Positions 1-9,712 are shown, numbered from the stretch's first letter. The stretch is DNA of 64,000 bases from Massilia antarctica (GCF_015689335.1 NZ_CP065053.1:4960001-5024000), one strand, 5' to 3'. Notes: generated by a model not told the origin, from the sequence alone. Numbers and translations are program-made.

Positions 1-1531
1 TGACGGCGGCGTCGCCAGTATCGGTCTTGCCGCTTAACTTGACGCTCTGGCGCACGTCGAGCGGCGCTTCGACGATGTGCACCGCCGCGCCGCGATTGGC
101 GGCCATGTCGAGCGCGAACCGGTTCACGCTGTCGAGAATGGCGCGGTAGTCCGATGGGCCGACGTCGATGTCGCCGTCGATGCGCAGTAGCTGCACCGGC
201 GCCGATGGCAGGCCCACCACGCTCGCCGGAATGGGGTCGGCAGCGTCGCCGGTCGCCGGTGCCGTGAGGCTGGCGGCAGCGCCGACTTGCGCGAGCGCCG
301 GTTGCTGCACCTGCCAGTCAAGCGCCAGCAGGCGGATCGCGGGGGCGCGTTCGAGCGCGCGGCTGACCAGGGCCACCAGCGGCGCCGGCGCGGGGGCGGT
401 GGCGCCGAGCAGGCGGTCGAGATGCACCGCGGCCTTCATGTTGGCGCTGCGCGCCGGTGTCGGCGGCAGGGTGGCCATGATGGCGCGGTAGCGCGCATCG
501 AGCTGCTCCGCCTCGGCCAGCAGGCGCGCGGCTTGCCCGCCATCGCGCACGCCGCCCCAGACGCCCGCCAGCAGCCAGACGGCGCCGGCGAGGCCGATCG
601 CGGCGCTGGCGCAGTTGAGCGCCAGGCGCGCGCGCCAGATCTGGTAAAAGCGCCCGGCCGCACCTGGCGGGTACTGGCTGGGCAGGGAGTCGCGGCCCAG
701 CAGGCCAAGCAAAAGCTGTTCTGCCGTGTCCACGTCGCCGCCGAGTTTCAGGCGCGCGCAGGCGCTGTCGATGTCGATGAAGTGGAAGGCCAGTTCCGGA
801 TCGTCCTCGCAGCGCTCCTCCAGCGCCGCCACCCGCGCTGGCGGCGCGAGCACCACCACGTGCAGCATCTCGCCCCGTCCCAGCAGGCGGGTGCTGGTCA
901 GGAACTGCCGCATCTTGGCGGTCTCCAGGGCGGTAGCGTCGACCACGTCGTCGTGCGCGGCCAGCACCGTCAGGCGCGAAAATTTCAGGTACGGGCCCTG
1001 GAAATAGCTCTGGCGCAGGCCGCCGCCCTGTGCGGCGATCAGCAGCAGATGGTGCTGGGCCATGCCCATGCGCCGCACCAGCCGTGCCGACAGGTGGGCG
1101 GCCGAATACAGGCCGGCCAGCGGGATGCGGTTCTGCTCCATCAGGGCGACCCACGGCTGCACCATGGCGGCATTGGTCAGGGCCGAGAAGACGGTGTGGT
1201 CGTCGCGCCGGCCTTCGCTGTCGCGGTCCTGGATATCGGCGTGGCGGAACGGCGTGTCGCGAAAGGCGTGCGCGAGGCGCCGTTCGACCAGGCTGCGTCC
1301 GGATGATCCGCCCACATGTGGCAGCAGGCAGCGCTGGAAGTCTTCTTCGACCAGGTCGGCCACGAGGTAGGCGCGCGTGCCTTGCGCGCCATCGAGGTAG
1401 CGCGCAAACGCCTCCATGCCGTCACGGTCGGCGCCAAAGCAGGGTCCGGGCGCAAGAGCCCCGGCGCGCCACTCGAAGGCGCACAGCCGGTCGTTCGTCA
1501 CATGGAATAATTGTTTGGGCAGCACCGCCAT
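1..1531 (-). CDS. GspL/PilM-PilN-like pilus assembly membrane protein (3' end beyond window)
   Basis: The frame opens at an ATG at 1531 and stays open for 510 codons to the left edge, so the C-terminus is missing. The first ~300 residues look like a soluble cytoplasmic domain. A single hydrophobic segment (residues ~320-340, AIGLAGAVWLLAGVW) follows, then an Ala-rich, probably periplasmic part. That layout resembles GspL or a PilM-PilN fusion, the inner-membrane platform proteins of type II secretion and type IV pili. It starts 2 bp after the GspF-type gene and is the last visible gene of this minus-strand cluster. I recognise the layout, not a specific family. The product is inferred from context. 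Confidence 0.6.
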   Translation of the reverse strand, partial: MAVLPKQLFHVTNDRLCAFEWRAGALAPGPCFGADRDGMEAFARYLDGAQGTRAYLVADLVEEDFQRCLLPHVGGSSGRSLVERRLAHAFRDTPFRHADIQDRDSEGRRDDHTVFSALTNAAMVQPWVALMEQNRIPLAGLYSAAHLSARLVRRMGMAQHHLLLIAAQGGGLRQSYFQGPYLKFSRLTVLAAHDDVVDATALETAKMRQFLTSTRLLGRGEMLHVVVLAPPARVAALEERCEDDPELAFHFIDIDSACARLKLGGDVDTAEQLLLGLLGRDSLPSQYPPGAAGRFYQIWRARLALNCASAAIGLAGAVWLLAGVWGGVRDGGQAARLLAEAEQLDARYRAIMATLPPTPARSANMKAAVHLDRLLGATAPAPAPLVALVSRALERAPAIRLLALDWQVQQPALAQVGAAASLTAPATGDAADPIPASVVGLPSAPVQLLRIDGDIDVGPSDYRAILDSVNRFALDMAANRGAAVHIVEAPLDVRQSVKLSGKTDTGDAAV

Positions 1532-1533
1532 CC

Positions 1534-2739
1534 TCAGGTTTTCAACTGGCTCATGGTGTCGTAGATCGGTCCCAGCACGGACAGCATGATCCATCCGAGC
1601 AGCAGGCCAAGCGTGACCGTCATGGCCGGTTCGATCAGCGACTGCACGCGCTCGATCATTTCCTTCACTTCGCGATTATAGAAGTAGCTGACGTTGCGCA
1701 GGGCGTTGTCGAGCGAGCCGGTCGCTTCCCCCACGCGCAGCATGCGCAGCACCAGCGGCGGGAAGATGCCGCTGTTTTGAAACGCCAGGGTCACGCTCTG
1801 GCCTTCCGAGATCAATTGCGCGGCGCGTTGCAGGCCGGCGGCGACCATGCGGTTGGCGACGATGCCTTCGGACAGGCGGATGCATTCGAGGATGGTGATG
1901 CCGGAGCCGTACATCAGCCCGAAAAAGGTGGCGAAGCGCGCCAGGATGATCTTGTGCAGCACGGGCCCGATCAGCGGCAGGCGCAGTTTGAGGCCGTCGG
2001 CCAGCAGGCGCGCGCTGTCGCTGCGGCGCAGCCATGCGCGAGCGCCGAACCAGGCCACCAGCGGCAGGGTAAGCAGCACATACCAGTAGTGGATGAAGAC
2101 GTTCGAGACGGCGATCAGCGCCCGGGTGTGAAACGGCAGCTCGCCGCCCATGTTCTTGATGAAGGAAGTCAGTTGCGGCACCAGCACGATCATCAGAAAA
2201 AAGGTCACGCCCAGCACCACGACGGCGACGACAATCGGATAGGTGATGATTTTCTTGGTCTGGGCGGCCAGTTCATCCTGCCATTTCAGGCTGTCGGACA
2301 GGTTGCGGAATACCTCGGCCAGCTTGCCGCTCGATTCGCCGGCGGTTATCAGGCTGGTGAAGGTGTTGTCGAACACTTCGTCATGGTGGCGCAGCGCTTC
2401 CGACAAGGTCAATCCGCCTTCGATCGATTCGATCAGGTCGGTGACGATTTCGCGAAAGCGCGGGTGGTCAAGGGAGTCGCGCAGGTCGCCCAGGCCTTCC
2501 AGGATCGGCACGCCGGCGGCGGTCAGCTGCTCCATGTGAAAGCAGAAGTTGATCAGGTCGGCGCGCTTGACCACCCGCTTGCCGAAGGCGACTGCCTTCT
2601 GGCCGGCGATATGGAAGTCGATCAGGTCCAGCTCCATGCGGCGCAGGCGCAGCTCCAGGTCGGCGCTGTTGGTCGCGTCCATGGCGCCGGGCACCATCTG
2701 GCCGGCCAGGTCCATCGCGCGGTAGGCGTACAGCGGCAT
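1534..2739 (-). CDS. GspF/PilC/MshG-type inner-membrane platform protein
   Basis: 401 residues starting MPLYAYRAMD, the usual opening of GspF-family proteins. Two GspF repeats can be seen, the first around FCFHMEQLTAAGVPILEGL and the second around FFGLMYGSGITILECIRL. Three membrane segments are visible (after ITYPIVVAVVVLG, around the WYVLLTLPLVAWFG stretch, and near the C-terminus). The protein organises the inner-membrane platform with the ATPase encoded upstream. The start at 2739 shares one base with that gene's stop (TGATG), indicating translational coupling. A longer reading frame upstream is an overlap artefact, because its extra residues are Arg/Gly-rich and match no family. Confidence 0.9.
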   Translation of the reverse strand: MPLYAYRAMDLAGQMVPGAMDATNSADLELRLRRMELDLIDFHIAGQKAVAFGKRVVKRADLINFCFHMEQLTAAGVPILEGLGDLRDSLDHPRFREIVTDLIESIEGGLTLSEALRHHDEVFDNTFTSLITAGESSGKLAEVFRNLSDSLKWQDELAAQTKKIITYPIVVAVVVLGVTFFLMIVLVPQLTSFIKNMGGELPFHTRALIAVSNVFIHYWYVLLTLPLVAWFGARAWLRRSDSARLLADGLKLRLPLIGPVLHKIILARFATFFGLMYGSGITILECIRLSEGIVANRMVAAGLQRAAQLISEGQSVTLAFQNSGIFPPLVLRMLRVGEATGSLDNALRNVSYFYNREVKEMIERVQSLIEPAMTVTLGLLLGWIMLSVLGPIYDTMSQLKT

Positions 2740-4442
2740 CAGGCCAGCCTGTCGGTCAGGTCGACCACGCGCGCCACTTCGTCGAGCGAGGTGGCGCCCT
2801 CCAGCACGCGGCGCATGCCGTCGTCCACCAGCGAACGAAAGCCGGCGGCGCGCGCGCTGTCTTTCAGTTCGCGCAAGGAGGCGCGGCGGGCGATGGCTTC
2901 GTCGATGTCGGCGTTCACCTTGAGCAGTTCCATGATCGCCATGCGGCCCTTGTAGCCCTGGTGGCCGCAGGCTTCGCAGCCGCCCGCCTGGCAGATGGTC
3001 GCCGGCGGGTCCTCGGCGCCCAGGCCAAGCAGGCGGCGCTCGGTCGCATCGGCCAGCGCTTCGGTCTTGCAGGCCTGGCACAGGCGCCGCACCAGGCGCT
3101 GGGCGATGATGCCGATGATGTTCCCGGCCATGATGTCGGGCAGGATGCCGATGTCGAGCAGGCGCGATACCGAGCCGATGGCCGAATTGGTGTGCAGGGT
3201 CGTGTACACCTGGTGGCCGGTCATGGCGGCCGAAAACGCCATTTCGGCGGTTTCCCTGTCGCGCACTTCACCCACCAGGATGATGTCCGGGTCCTGGCGC
3301 ATCATCGAGCGGATGCCGTCGGCAAAGCCCATCTTGGCCGATTCGTTGATCGAGGTCTGGCGGATCATGTTCATCGGGTACTCGACCGGGTCTTCCAAGG
3401 TCATGATGTTCACGCTCTCGGTGTTGATGTGGTTCAGGATCGAGTACAGGGTGGTGGTCTTGCCGCTGCCGGTCGGCCCGGTCACGAGGATGACGCCGTG
3501 CGGACGGGCGATCATCAGTTTCAAGAGCTGCAGTTCATCCTCGCCCAGTCCCAGGCCGTCCAGCGGCACCAGTCCTTTTTGCCGGTCGAGCACGCGCAGC
3601 ACGAAGTTTTCACCGTGGGTCGTCGGCTGGGCGGAGGCGCGAAAGTCGATCTGGCGGCCCGAGAACTTGATCGAGATGCGCCCGTCCTGCGGCGCGCGCG
3701 ATTCGGCGATGTTCATATTGCTCATCACCTTCAGGCGTACCGCCATCGCCGGCCAGTACGATTTGTGCAGGCTGCGGATCTGGCGCAGGATGCCGTCGAT
3801 GCGGTAGCGGATGCGCAGAAAGCTCTGTTCCGGCTCGAAGTGGATGTCGGAGGCGCCGTTTTGCACCGCGTCGGCCAGCAGCGCATCCATCAGGCGCACC
3901 ATCGGCTGGCTGTATTCGTCGGTGGTGGCGGCCATGGCGGCGTAATTGACTTCGCCCGTCTCGATTTCCAGCAAGATGCCGTCGATCGACAGCTCGAAGC
4001 CGTAGTACTGGTCGATGGCGCGCGCGATGTCCGATTCGTTCACCAGCACCGGCGCGATCGTGATGCCCTTGACCAGCATGGCGCTGATCTGGTCGAGCGC
4101 GACGATGTTGCTGGTGTCGGCCATGGCCAGGATCAGGTTGTCGGTATCGCGCTCGTACACGATGGGGAACACGCGGTAGCGCTTGGCGACATCCTTCGGA
4201 ATGAGTTTCAGGGCGATGGCGTCGACCACCAGGCTGGTGAGGTCGGCGCTTTGCTGGTTCAGGTTTTCCGACAGCGCTTCGCGCACCGTCGCTTCGGTGA
4301 CGAAACCGAGGGTGATCAACAGTTTTCCGAGCGGCTCGCTGCTGCGCTTTTGTTCGATCAGCGCGATGCGCAGCTGGTCTTCGCTGATGACCCCTTTCTG
4401 GATCAGCAGTTTGCCGAGGGGGAATTTTGCAGGTTCCGACAT
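2739..4442 (-). CDS. GspE/PulE/MshE-type assembly ATPase (cluster 1)
   Basis: 567 residues. The N-terminus has two MshEN-like motifs, PLGKLLIQKGVISEDQL and PLGKLLITLGFVTEATV, then a GspE catalytic domain. Walker A is GPTGSGKT at about residue 322, the Walker B region is DPDIILVGEVRD, and a zinc site of two CxxC pairs (CQAC, CEAC) lies near the C-terminus. It hydrolyses ATP to drive pilus or pseudopilus assembly at the inner membrane. Both N-terminal motifs have Pro where the c-di-GMP-binding MshEN motif usually has Arg or Lys, unlike the second ATPase at 9713. Spacing to the upstream TPR gene is 4 bp. No PilT-like retraction ATPase is present in the window. Confidence 0.93.
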   Translation of the reverse strand: MSEPAKFPLGKLLIQKGVISEDQLRIALIEQKRSSEPLGKLLITLGFVTEATVREALSENLNQQSADLTSLVVDAIALKLIPKDVAKRYRVFPIVYERDTDNLILAMADTSNIVALDQISAMLVKGITIAPVLVNESDIARAIDQYYGFELSIDGILLEIETGEVNYAAMAATTDEYSQPMVRLMDALLADAVQNGASDIHFEPEQSFLRIRYRIDGILRQIRSLHKSYWPAMAVRLKVMSNMNIAESRAPQDGRISIKFSGRQIDFRASAQPTTHGENFVLRVLDRQKGLVPLDGLGLGEDELQLLKLMIARPHGVILVTGPTGSGKTTTLYSILNHINTESVNIMTLEDPVEYPMNMIRQTSINESAKMGFADGIRSMMRQDPDIILVGEVRDRETAEMAFSAAMTGHQVYTTLHTNSAIGSVSRLLDIGILPDIMAGNIIGIIAQRLVRRLCQACKTEALADATERRLLGLGAEDPPATICQAGGCEACGHQGYKGRMAIMELLKVNADIDEAIARRASLRELKDSARAAGFRSLVDDGMRRVLEGATSLDEVARVVDLTDRLA

Positions 4443-4446
4443 GCGG

Positions 4447-5790
4447 CTATTGCCCGCCCAGTTCGCGCGCGCGGGTGGCGGCCGCGTTGCTGTCGAAATT
4501 GACGGCGCCGCGTGGGGCCAGTTCCAGCGCGCGCTGGTAATAGCTCAGCGCCAGTTTGCCTTGGTTCAGGCGGTCCAGGCCGATGGCGAGGTTGAAGGCG
4601 TAATCGGCATTGTTCGGATTGGCGGAATAGGCGCGGAAATAATGCTGCTGGGCTTCCGGCCAGCGCCCCTGTCGCGCGTACAGATTGCCCAGGGCGAACA
4701 GCAGCGGGCCGGATTCGGGATTGCGCTCGACCACGCGGCGCAGGCGGCCTTCGGACTGGCTTGGGTCGCCCTGGCGCACGCTGGTCAGGCCGGCCAGGGC
4801 GTCGGTGTCGTTGGGGTCGAGGTCGAGCAGGCGCGCGTAAATGCCTGCTGCTTGCTCGGCCTGGTTGTCGCGGGCGGCGAGGGCGGCCATGCCGAGCAGG
4901 GCGTCGCGGTTGTTGGGGTCTTGCCGCAGCACCGACTGGTAGCTCTGGCGCGCGCTTGGCAAGTCGCCATTGTTGTAGGCTGTAAAGCCGCTCTGGAGCG
5001 AGGGATTGACTTGCTCGGGCTTGCTTGAGCGGGCCACGCGGATGCCGCTGCTGTCCGCGTCCGCAGCCGGCGCACGCCGGGCCGGACGCGGCATGGCGTG
5101 CGGCGCAGACTGTTGCTGCAACTGCGCGATGCGCATGGCTTCATCGGGCGGGATCTGGTCGCGCGAGGATTGCGCCGGTGCCGGTGCCGGTGCCGGCGCC
5201 GGCGCCGCCTCGGCCTGGACCGGCTGGGCTGGCTGGATCGGCGCATCCGCACCGGGCTGGGCGGCAACGACCGCGATGCCTGGCGCGGCTGCGCCAGGAT
5301 CGGGCACGGCCGGCTGGTTCTGGCCCGGCATCGGCACCATCGGCAAGTTGCGGCTGGAACCGGGACCGTACACCGCGTGCCAATAGATGTACCCGAACAC
5401 GGCCGCGATCAGCAGGGCAATGCTGCCGAGGACGGCAATGCGGATGGTGCGCGCGTCCATGCGCGCCATGGCGCGCTTTTGCGCCTTGACACGCGGCGGT
5501 GGCGGTGGAGGGGCGTTGCGCGCACGCCGTGGCGGCGCGGCCTGCGGGTCCGGCACGGCCATGCGCGGCGGCGGCTCGGGCACGAAGCCGATGGACGGTT
5601 CGGCGCGCGCCTCGGCCGGGCCAGCCTCGAGTGGCGACAGGCTCAGCGGCTCGGCGGCCGTGGCCTCCTCATGCGGCGCCAGCGCCAGTACCTCGTCGTA
5701 GGCTTCGGACGGCTTGGCCAGTTCCTCGTCGGGAACGTGGTTTTGCTTGGCGCGCTCGGCTTTCTTGAGCGCCTGCATCAGGAGGCTCAT
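4447..5790 (-). CDS. Inner-membrane anchored TPR protein, MshN-like
   Basis: 447 residues. The cytoplasmic N-terminus (~1-115) begins MSLLMQALKKAERAK, a start seen in MshN/GspB-like proteins. One membrane helix is at about 117-137. An Ala/Pro-rich linker with a run of Ala-Pro pairs follows, and the C-terminal third carries TPR-like repeats (for example AYNNGDLPSARQSYQSVLRQ). Such proteins link the platform to the secretin in MSHA and type II systems. It lies 1 bp downstream of the secretin gene and 4 bp upstream of the ATPase gene, so they form one operon. The role is inferred from architecture and position. Confidence 0.8.
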   Translation of the reverse strand: MSLLMQALKKAERAKQNHVPDEELAKPSEAYDEVLALAPHEEATAAEPLSLSPLEAGPAEARAEPSIGFVPEPPPRMAVPDPQAAPPRRARNAPPPPPPRVKAQKRAMARMDARTIRIAVLGSIALLIAAVFGYIYWHAVYGPGSSRNLPMVPMPGQNQPAVPDPGAAAPGIAVVAAQPGADAPIQPAQPVQAEAAPAPAPAPAPAQSSRDQIPPDEAMRIAQLQQQSAPHAMPRPARRAPAADADSSGIRVARSSKPEQVNPSLQSGFTAYNNGDLPSARQSYQSVLRQDPNNRDALLGMAALAARDNQAEQAAGIYARLLDLDPNDTDALAGLTSVRQGDPSQSEGRLRRVVERNPESGPLLFALGNLYARQGRWPEAQQHYFRAYSANPNNADYAFNLAIGLDRLNQGKLALSYYQRALELAPRGAVNFDSNAAATRARELGGQ

Positions 5791-5791
5791 G

Positions 5792-7657
5792 TCAGTTCAC
5801 CTTTACCCGCACGGGTTCGGAGTACGGTTCGGATGATGCCGACCCTGCGCCAGTGGTGTCGGGCAGCAGGTAGCGGTAATCCTTGTAGTCGCCGTTGACG
5901 CTGGCGTTTTTCACCACCACCGGACGGATGAAGATCACCAGTTCCGTCTTGCTGACTTTTTCGTTGCGATACGAGAAGAAATTGCCGATCACCGGCAGCA
6001 CACCGGCACCCGGCACCGCATCCTTGGCGTTGTCGACCGAATCCTGCATCAGCCCGCCAAGCACGGAAATGTCGCCGCTGTAGACCTTGAGGATGGATTC
6101 GACTTCGCGCGCCTGGATCACCGGTACCTGGCTGGTCACCTTTTCGGCCGCCAGCGCCGGATTGGGGTCGGTCACGTAGCCGACGATGCGGGTAATCGTT
6201 GGGCGCACGTTGAGGGTGACTTCGTCCGAGTCGGCGATCTGGGGCGTCACGCTCATCACGAAGCCGACCGGCACGGTTTCGAGCTTGGATTCGTAGGTGG
6301 CCGGTGTGGTGACGTTGCCGTTCACGCCGATCACGGCGGGGGTGACCTTGATGGTGAAGAAAACGTTGTTGTCGACCACTTTCAGCATCGCGGTCTGGTT
6401 GTTCAGCACGCTGATTTTCGGGCTGGACAGCACCTTGACCTTGCCGAACGATTCGAGCAACTGGATCGCGGTGGTGATATTGCCCAAGGCCGAGGTGGGG
6501 TTGAGGTAATTGATCGAAAACAGGCCCGGCGTGCTGCCGATGGCGACACCGGAAGCGGGCAGGGCGCTGCCGACCGGCTTCTGGGTCAGGGTCAGGCCGC
6601 CATGCAGGCGGCTCCAGTTGATGCCTTGCTGGTACTGGTCGGACAGGCGCACTTCGATGATGGTCGCTTCGATCAGCACCTGGCGCTTGGCGCTGCCGAG
6701 CACGATGTCGAGAAATTGCTGGATTTTTTCGTGCTGGCGTCCGGTTGCGCGCACCGCCAGCAAGCCGCCCTCGGCATTGACGATGACCGATGGCGCGTTG
6801 CGCTGGCGCTCGTTCGACGAGGCGTTGAAGGCGGCCAGCACGGTGTCCGGCACGGCCTGCGGCGCGGGCGGGGCCGGCTGGTTCGGGTTGGCCGGGGCCG
6901 CGCCGGGCGCCGCCGCGCCGGGCGCCGCCGGGGGCGCGGCCGAAGAGATCGTGCTCGGCGCGTCATTGAGCGTGGTATCGCGCAGCATGTCGCGAATATT
7001 TTTTTCCAGGCTACCCCAGAAATTGTTTTCCGAGCGGTTGGTGACCGAGGTGGTCGAATTATTGTTGCCTGACCCGCCGGATGCTGCCGCGCCGCCGCTG
7101 GTGGTGCCGTTGGCGTTGGTTAAGGTGGGGCTGCTGGAGCCGCCGCCGGTGGTCGAAATCTGGGTGGCGATGTTGACGCTGCTGTTGGTGCTGCGCGCCA
7201 TGTTGACGTAATCGACCTTGTAATTACGCCATACCGGCGTATCGGGCAACACGGTGAGGGTCGTACCATCGATTTCGTAGCGCATGTCGATCTGGCGCGC
7301 AATGCGGGTCAGGAGTTGCGGCAGGGTCTGGTCGAGCGCGTTGAGGGTCACCGCGCCTTCGATGCCGGGGTGGATGTCGACATTCAGCCGGGCGTCGCGC
7401 GCCAGCGCAAACAGCAGCGACTGCACCGGCACCTTGTGCACCGTCACGCTGTAGGTCTCGGCCTTGGGCGTGGCCTTGGGCGGCGGCAGCGGCGCGCTGT
7501 GCATGACCGGGTCGGGAATGCGGCCGGCCGCCGGGGGCGCTTGGGTCACATGCGACGGCGAACCGGGCAGGGTTGGTGTGGCACACGCGCCCAGGAAGGC
7601 GCAGGCAATGGCGGCGCCGGCGGTGCTCAGCGGAAAAACGGATTTTTTCAGGGTCAT
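5792..7657 (-). CDS. Outer-membrane secretin, MshL/PilQ/GspD family (cluster 1)
   Basis: 621 residues from the ATG at 7657. The signal peptide ends in a lipobox (LGAC), so it is probably a lipoprotein. An STN/N1-type domain (VPVQSLLFALARDARLNVDI) is followed by a long Gly/Ser/Pro-rich linker and the secretin core. The core is marked by VKVLSSPKISVLNNQTA, the VPGAGVLPVIGNFF hallmark and a C-terminal VIFIRPVVV. Secretins form the outer-membrane pore for the pilus or secreted protein. The upstream extension to 7786 is rejected because it lacks a signal peptide and is Arg-rich. A 67-bp gap separates it from the upstream ATPase gene. Confidence 0.92.
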   Translation of the reverse strand: MTLKKSVFPLSTAGAAIACAFLGACATPTLPGSPSHVTQAPPAAGRIPDPVMHSAPLPPPKATPKAETYSVTVHKVPVQSLLFALARDARLNVDIHPGIEGAVTLNALDQTLPQLLTRIARQIDMRYEIDGTTLTVLPDTPVWRNYKVDYVNMARSTNSSVNIATQISTTGGGSSSPTLTNANGTTSGGAAASGGSGNNNSTTSVTNRSENNFWGSLEKNIRDMLRDTTLNDAPSTISSAAPPAAPGAAAPGAAPANPNQPAPPAPQAVPDTVLAAFNASSNERQRNAPSVIVNAEGGLLAVRATGRQHEKIQQFLDIVLGSAKRQVLIEATIIEVRLSDQYQQGINWSRLHGGLTLTQKPVGSALPASGVAIGSTPGLFSINYLNPTSALGNITTAIQLLESFGKVKVLSSPKISVLNNQTAMLKVVDNNVFFTIKVTPAVIGVNGNVTTPATYESKLETVPVGFVMSVTPQIADSDEVTLNVRPTITRIVGYVTDPNPALAAEKVTSQVPVIQAREVESILKVYSGDISVLGGLMQDSVDNAKDAVPGAGVLPVIGNFFSYRNEKVSKTELVIFIRPVVVKNASVNGDYKDYRYLLPDTTGAGSASSEPYSEPVRVKVN

Positions 7658-7724
7658 TGGTGCGCTCTTGAGTGCCAAGGCACAATAATGGCGGAAAAGT
7701 AAGCGTGGGGCAATTGCTGCACGT

Positions 7725-8630
7725 TTAATGGAAGAAGATGCTGCGCGAAACGAGCCACGCCAGCAACGCCAGGGTGGCGGCGCCAAGGCCGGCCAGGGTC
7801 AGCCAGCGGCGCGTGTGGCCGCCGTTGGCAAAGGCACAGTCGGCGATGGCCGCCTTGGCATGGCGCGCTTCGACCCGCTCGGATTCGTCGATGTAGGCAG
7901 CCATCAGGGCTTTGTCCGCCAGGATGTTGATGCGCCGGACGATCCCGCGCGACACGCGCGCGATCTGTCTGCTCGCGGCGGCGCTGAACACGGCCGGGCC
8001 GTTGTAGCCGGCCGCATGCAGGCGGAATGCCAGGAAGTCAGGAATCACGTCGGGCGGCATGGCCGGCACCACGAAGTTGTGGGTGATGCGTTCCTTGAAC
8101 TGGCGCATGCTGGCCAGGTTCAGGTGCTCATCAAGCTCGGGCTGGCCGAACAGCACGATCTGCAGCAGCTTGTGGCGCGCCGTTTCCAGGTTGGAAAACA
8201 GGCGCACCTCTTCCAGGGTTGCCAAAGGCATGGCCTGGGCTTCCTCGACCAGCAGCACCACTTGCTTGCCGGCGCTGTGGCGGGCGATCAGGTCGGCCTG
8301 CAGCATGCGCGTGACTTCGTCGATGCGCTTGCCGCTCACGTCGAGTTCGAGTTCGCCGGCGATGGCGTAGGCCACCTCGGTGTTTTTCAGGGTGGGATTG
8401 GCGAGGTAGATGACATCGATATGGGGCGGCAGCTGGCTTTCCAGCATGCGGCACAGCATGGTCTTGCCGCTGCCGACTTCTCCCGTGACCTTGATGATGC
8501 CTTCACCGTGTTCGACCGCGTAAAGCAGGGCGTCGAGTATCTCGCCGCGTGTGTTGCCCGCGTAGAAAAAGGCGGGGTTGGGCGTGATGCCGAAGGGTGA
8601 CTGGTGCAGGCCGAAGTGTTGGTGGTACAT
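7725..8630 (-). CDS. ExeA/MshM-like AAA ATPase (cluster 1)
   Basis: 301 residues beginning MYHQHFGLHQSPFGITPNPA, the characteristic opening of the ExeA/GspA/MshM family. Walker A is GEVGSGKT and the Walker B region is VVLLVEEAQAMP. One C-terminal membrane helix (LAGLGAATLALLAWLV) leads to a very short tail, shorter than in ExeA, which carries a peptidoglycan-binding domain. These ATPases help the secretin cross or assemble in peptidoglycan. An alternative start lies six codons upstream at 8648, overlapping the ABC gene. I chose 8630 because the family homology begins there. It is paralogous to the gene at 24189. Confidence 0.88.
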   Translation of the reverse strand: MYHQHFGLHQSPFGITPNPAFFYAGNTRGEILDALLYAVEHGEGIIKVTGEVGSGKTMLCRMLESQLPPHIDVIYLANPTLKNTEVAYAIAGELELDVSGKRIDEVTRMLQADLIARHSAGKQVVLLVEEAQAMPLATLEEVRLFSNLETARHKLLQIVLFGQPELDEHLNLASMRQFKERITHNFVVPAMPPDVIPDFLAFRLHAAGYNGPAVFSAAASRQIARVSRGIVRRINILADKALMAAYIDESERVEARHAKAAIADCAFANGGHTRRWLTLAGLGAATLALLAWLVSRSIFFH

Positions 8631-8635
8631 GGGAT

Positions 8636-9352
8636 TTAGTGCACGCATGCGAGGAAAGCCTGTTCCAGGGTAGCGGCGCCGTAGGCGTCGCGGCAGGCGG
8701 CCGGCGTGCCGGTGAAACGCAGCTTGCCGTCGTGCAGGATGGCCATGCGGTCGCACAGTTCCTCGATGTCGGCCAGCGCGTGCGAGCTGAAAAACACGGT
8801 GGCGCCCTGCTTGCGCGCATGCCGCAGGCGTTCTTTCAAGTGTGCACGCGCTTTCGGGTCGAGGCCGCTCATGGGCTCGTCCAGCACGTAGGCTTGTTTG
8901 TTCGCCAGGAAGCAGGCGGCCAGGCCGAGCTTTTGGGTCATGCCTTTCGAGTGCTTGCGTACCGGCAGGGATAGCGCGGCATGGTCGAGGTCGAGCGCAT
9001 CGAGCATGGTGTGGGCCGCCGTCGTGTCGTAGGGATTGCCGTGCAGTTTGGCCATGTATTTGAGGAATTCGGCGCCGGTGAGGTAGTAGGGCGGCATGAA
9101 GCGTTCGGGCAGGAAGGCGAGGGGACGGCGCGCCGCCGGCTGGCGGTGGCCGTGGCCGAAGATCTCGATGCTGCCGGACTCGAAGGAAACGAAGTCGAAC
9201 AGGCATTTCAACAGGCTGGTTTTGCCGGCGCCGTTCACGCCGACCAGGCCCACGCATTCGCCCGCGGCGATGTCGAGGTCGATGCCTTCCAGCACCGGCG
9301 TGCCGGCGTAGCGTTTGACTAGCTGGCGGAAGCGCAGCGCGGGTGTGCTCAT
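8636..9352 (-). CDS. ABC transporter ATP-binding protein
   Basis: 238 residues with Walker A GVNGAGKT, Walker B followed by D-loop (YVLDEPMSGLD) and switch His (FFSSHALADIE). The signature motif is HSKGMTQKLGLA, the 'SxGMxQ' variant found in NatA/GldA-like exporters rather than LSGGQ. No permease gene is adjacent. The next gene, 5 bp downstream, is the ExeA-like ATPase, so it is transcribed as the first gene of the cluster 1 operon. Whether it serves the pilus system or is a stray exporter subunit cannot be told. The substrate is unknown. Confidence 0.88.
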   Translation of the reverse strand: MSTPALRFRQLVKRYAGTPVLEGIDLDIAAGECVGLVGVNGAGKTSLLKCLFDFVSFESGSIEIFGHGHRQPAARRPLAFLPERFMPPYYLTGAEFLKYMAKLHGNPYDTTAAHTMLDALDLDHAALSLPVRKHSKGMTQKLGLAACFLANKQAYVLDEPMSGLDPKARAHLKERLRHARKQGATVFFSSHALADIEELCDRMAILHDGKLRFTGTPAACRDAYGAATLEQAFLACVH

Positions 9353-9545
9353 GTTGGCAATGTTGGCATAGGATGCAAGGTTGACAGGGAGCGACCTTCC
9401 GACTGTAGCGCATTCAGTGTCGCTTGCACAATGGTTGCACGTTCGTACGACACAAAATCATTGTGAATGTAAAAAACGAGTGTTTCTGGAATAGAATAGT
9501 TCGACGGTTTCTCGAACACGGATGCAAATGCCGCTATCTTAAAAA

Positions 9546-9642
9546 CCGTCATTCCCGCGCAGGCGGGAATCCAATGCACCTTCGCTCAGCAAGCAGAGCT
9601 TGGATTCCTGCGGGTGCGCCGAGCCCTGCGCGGGAATGACGG
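9546..9642. repeat. REP-like nested inverted repeat
   Basis: An 18-bp perfect inverted repeat (outer arms 9546-9563 and 9625-9642, reading CCGTCATTCCCGCGCAGG) encloses a second arm pair around GGAATCCAA and TTGGATTCC. Elements at 33422 and 39288 share the outer-arm pattern CCGTC...CCCGCG / CGCGGG...GACGG. This looks like a dispersed REP/IME-type intergenic repeat. It sits in the 360-bp gap between the two divergent pilus clusters, and apart from their promoters I see nothing else there. Confidence 0.8.
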
Positions 9643-9712
9643 ATTTGGGTGTAGCGGTAGACGGTGCAGCCACTGTCTTATTCACTCGACAAGCAAATCA
9701 ACAAAGGTCTTC

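Noticed and set aside
318..1154. Minus-strand reading frame of 278 codons beginning MGRPDGAEPHP
   Set aside because: Its composition is Arg/Gly/Ala-rich with no domain, and the other frame here is open to the window edge with a coherent sequence and a membrane helix. It is a shadow.
2961..4502. Plus-strand frame of 513 codons opposite the cluster 1 ATPase
   Set aside because: Antisense shadow of the GspE-type gene with no recognisable domain.
9546..9642. Reading the inverted repeat as a transcription terminator
   Set aside because: It has no T tract at either end and lies between divergent genes with no gene converging on it.
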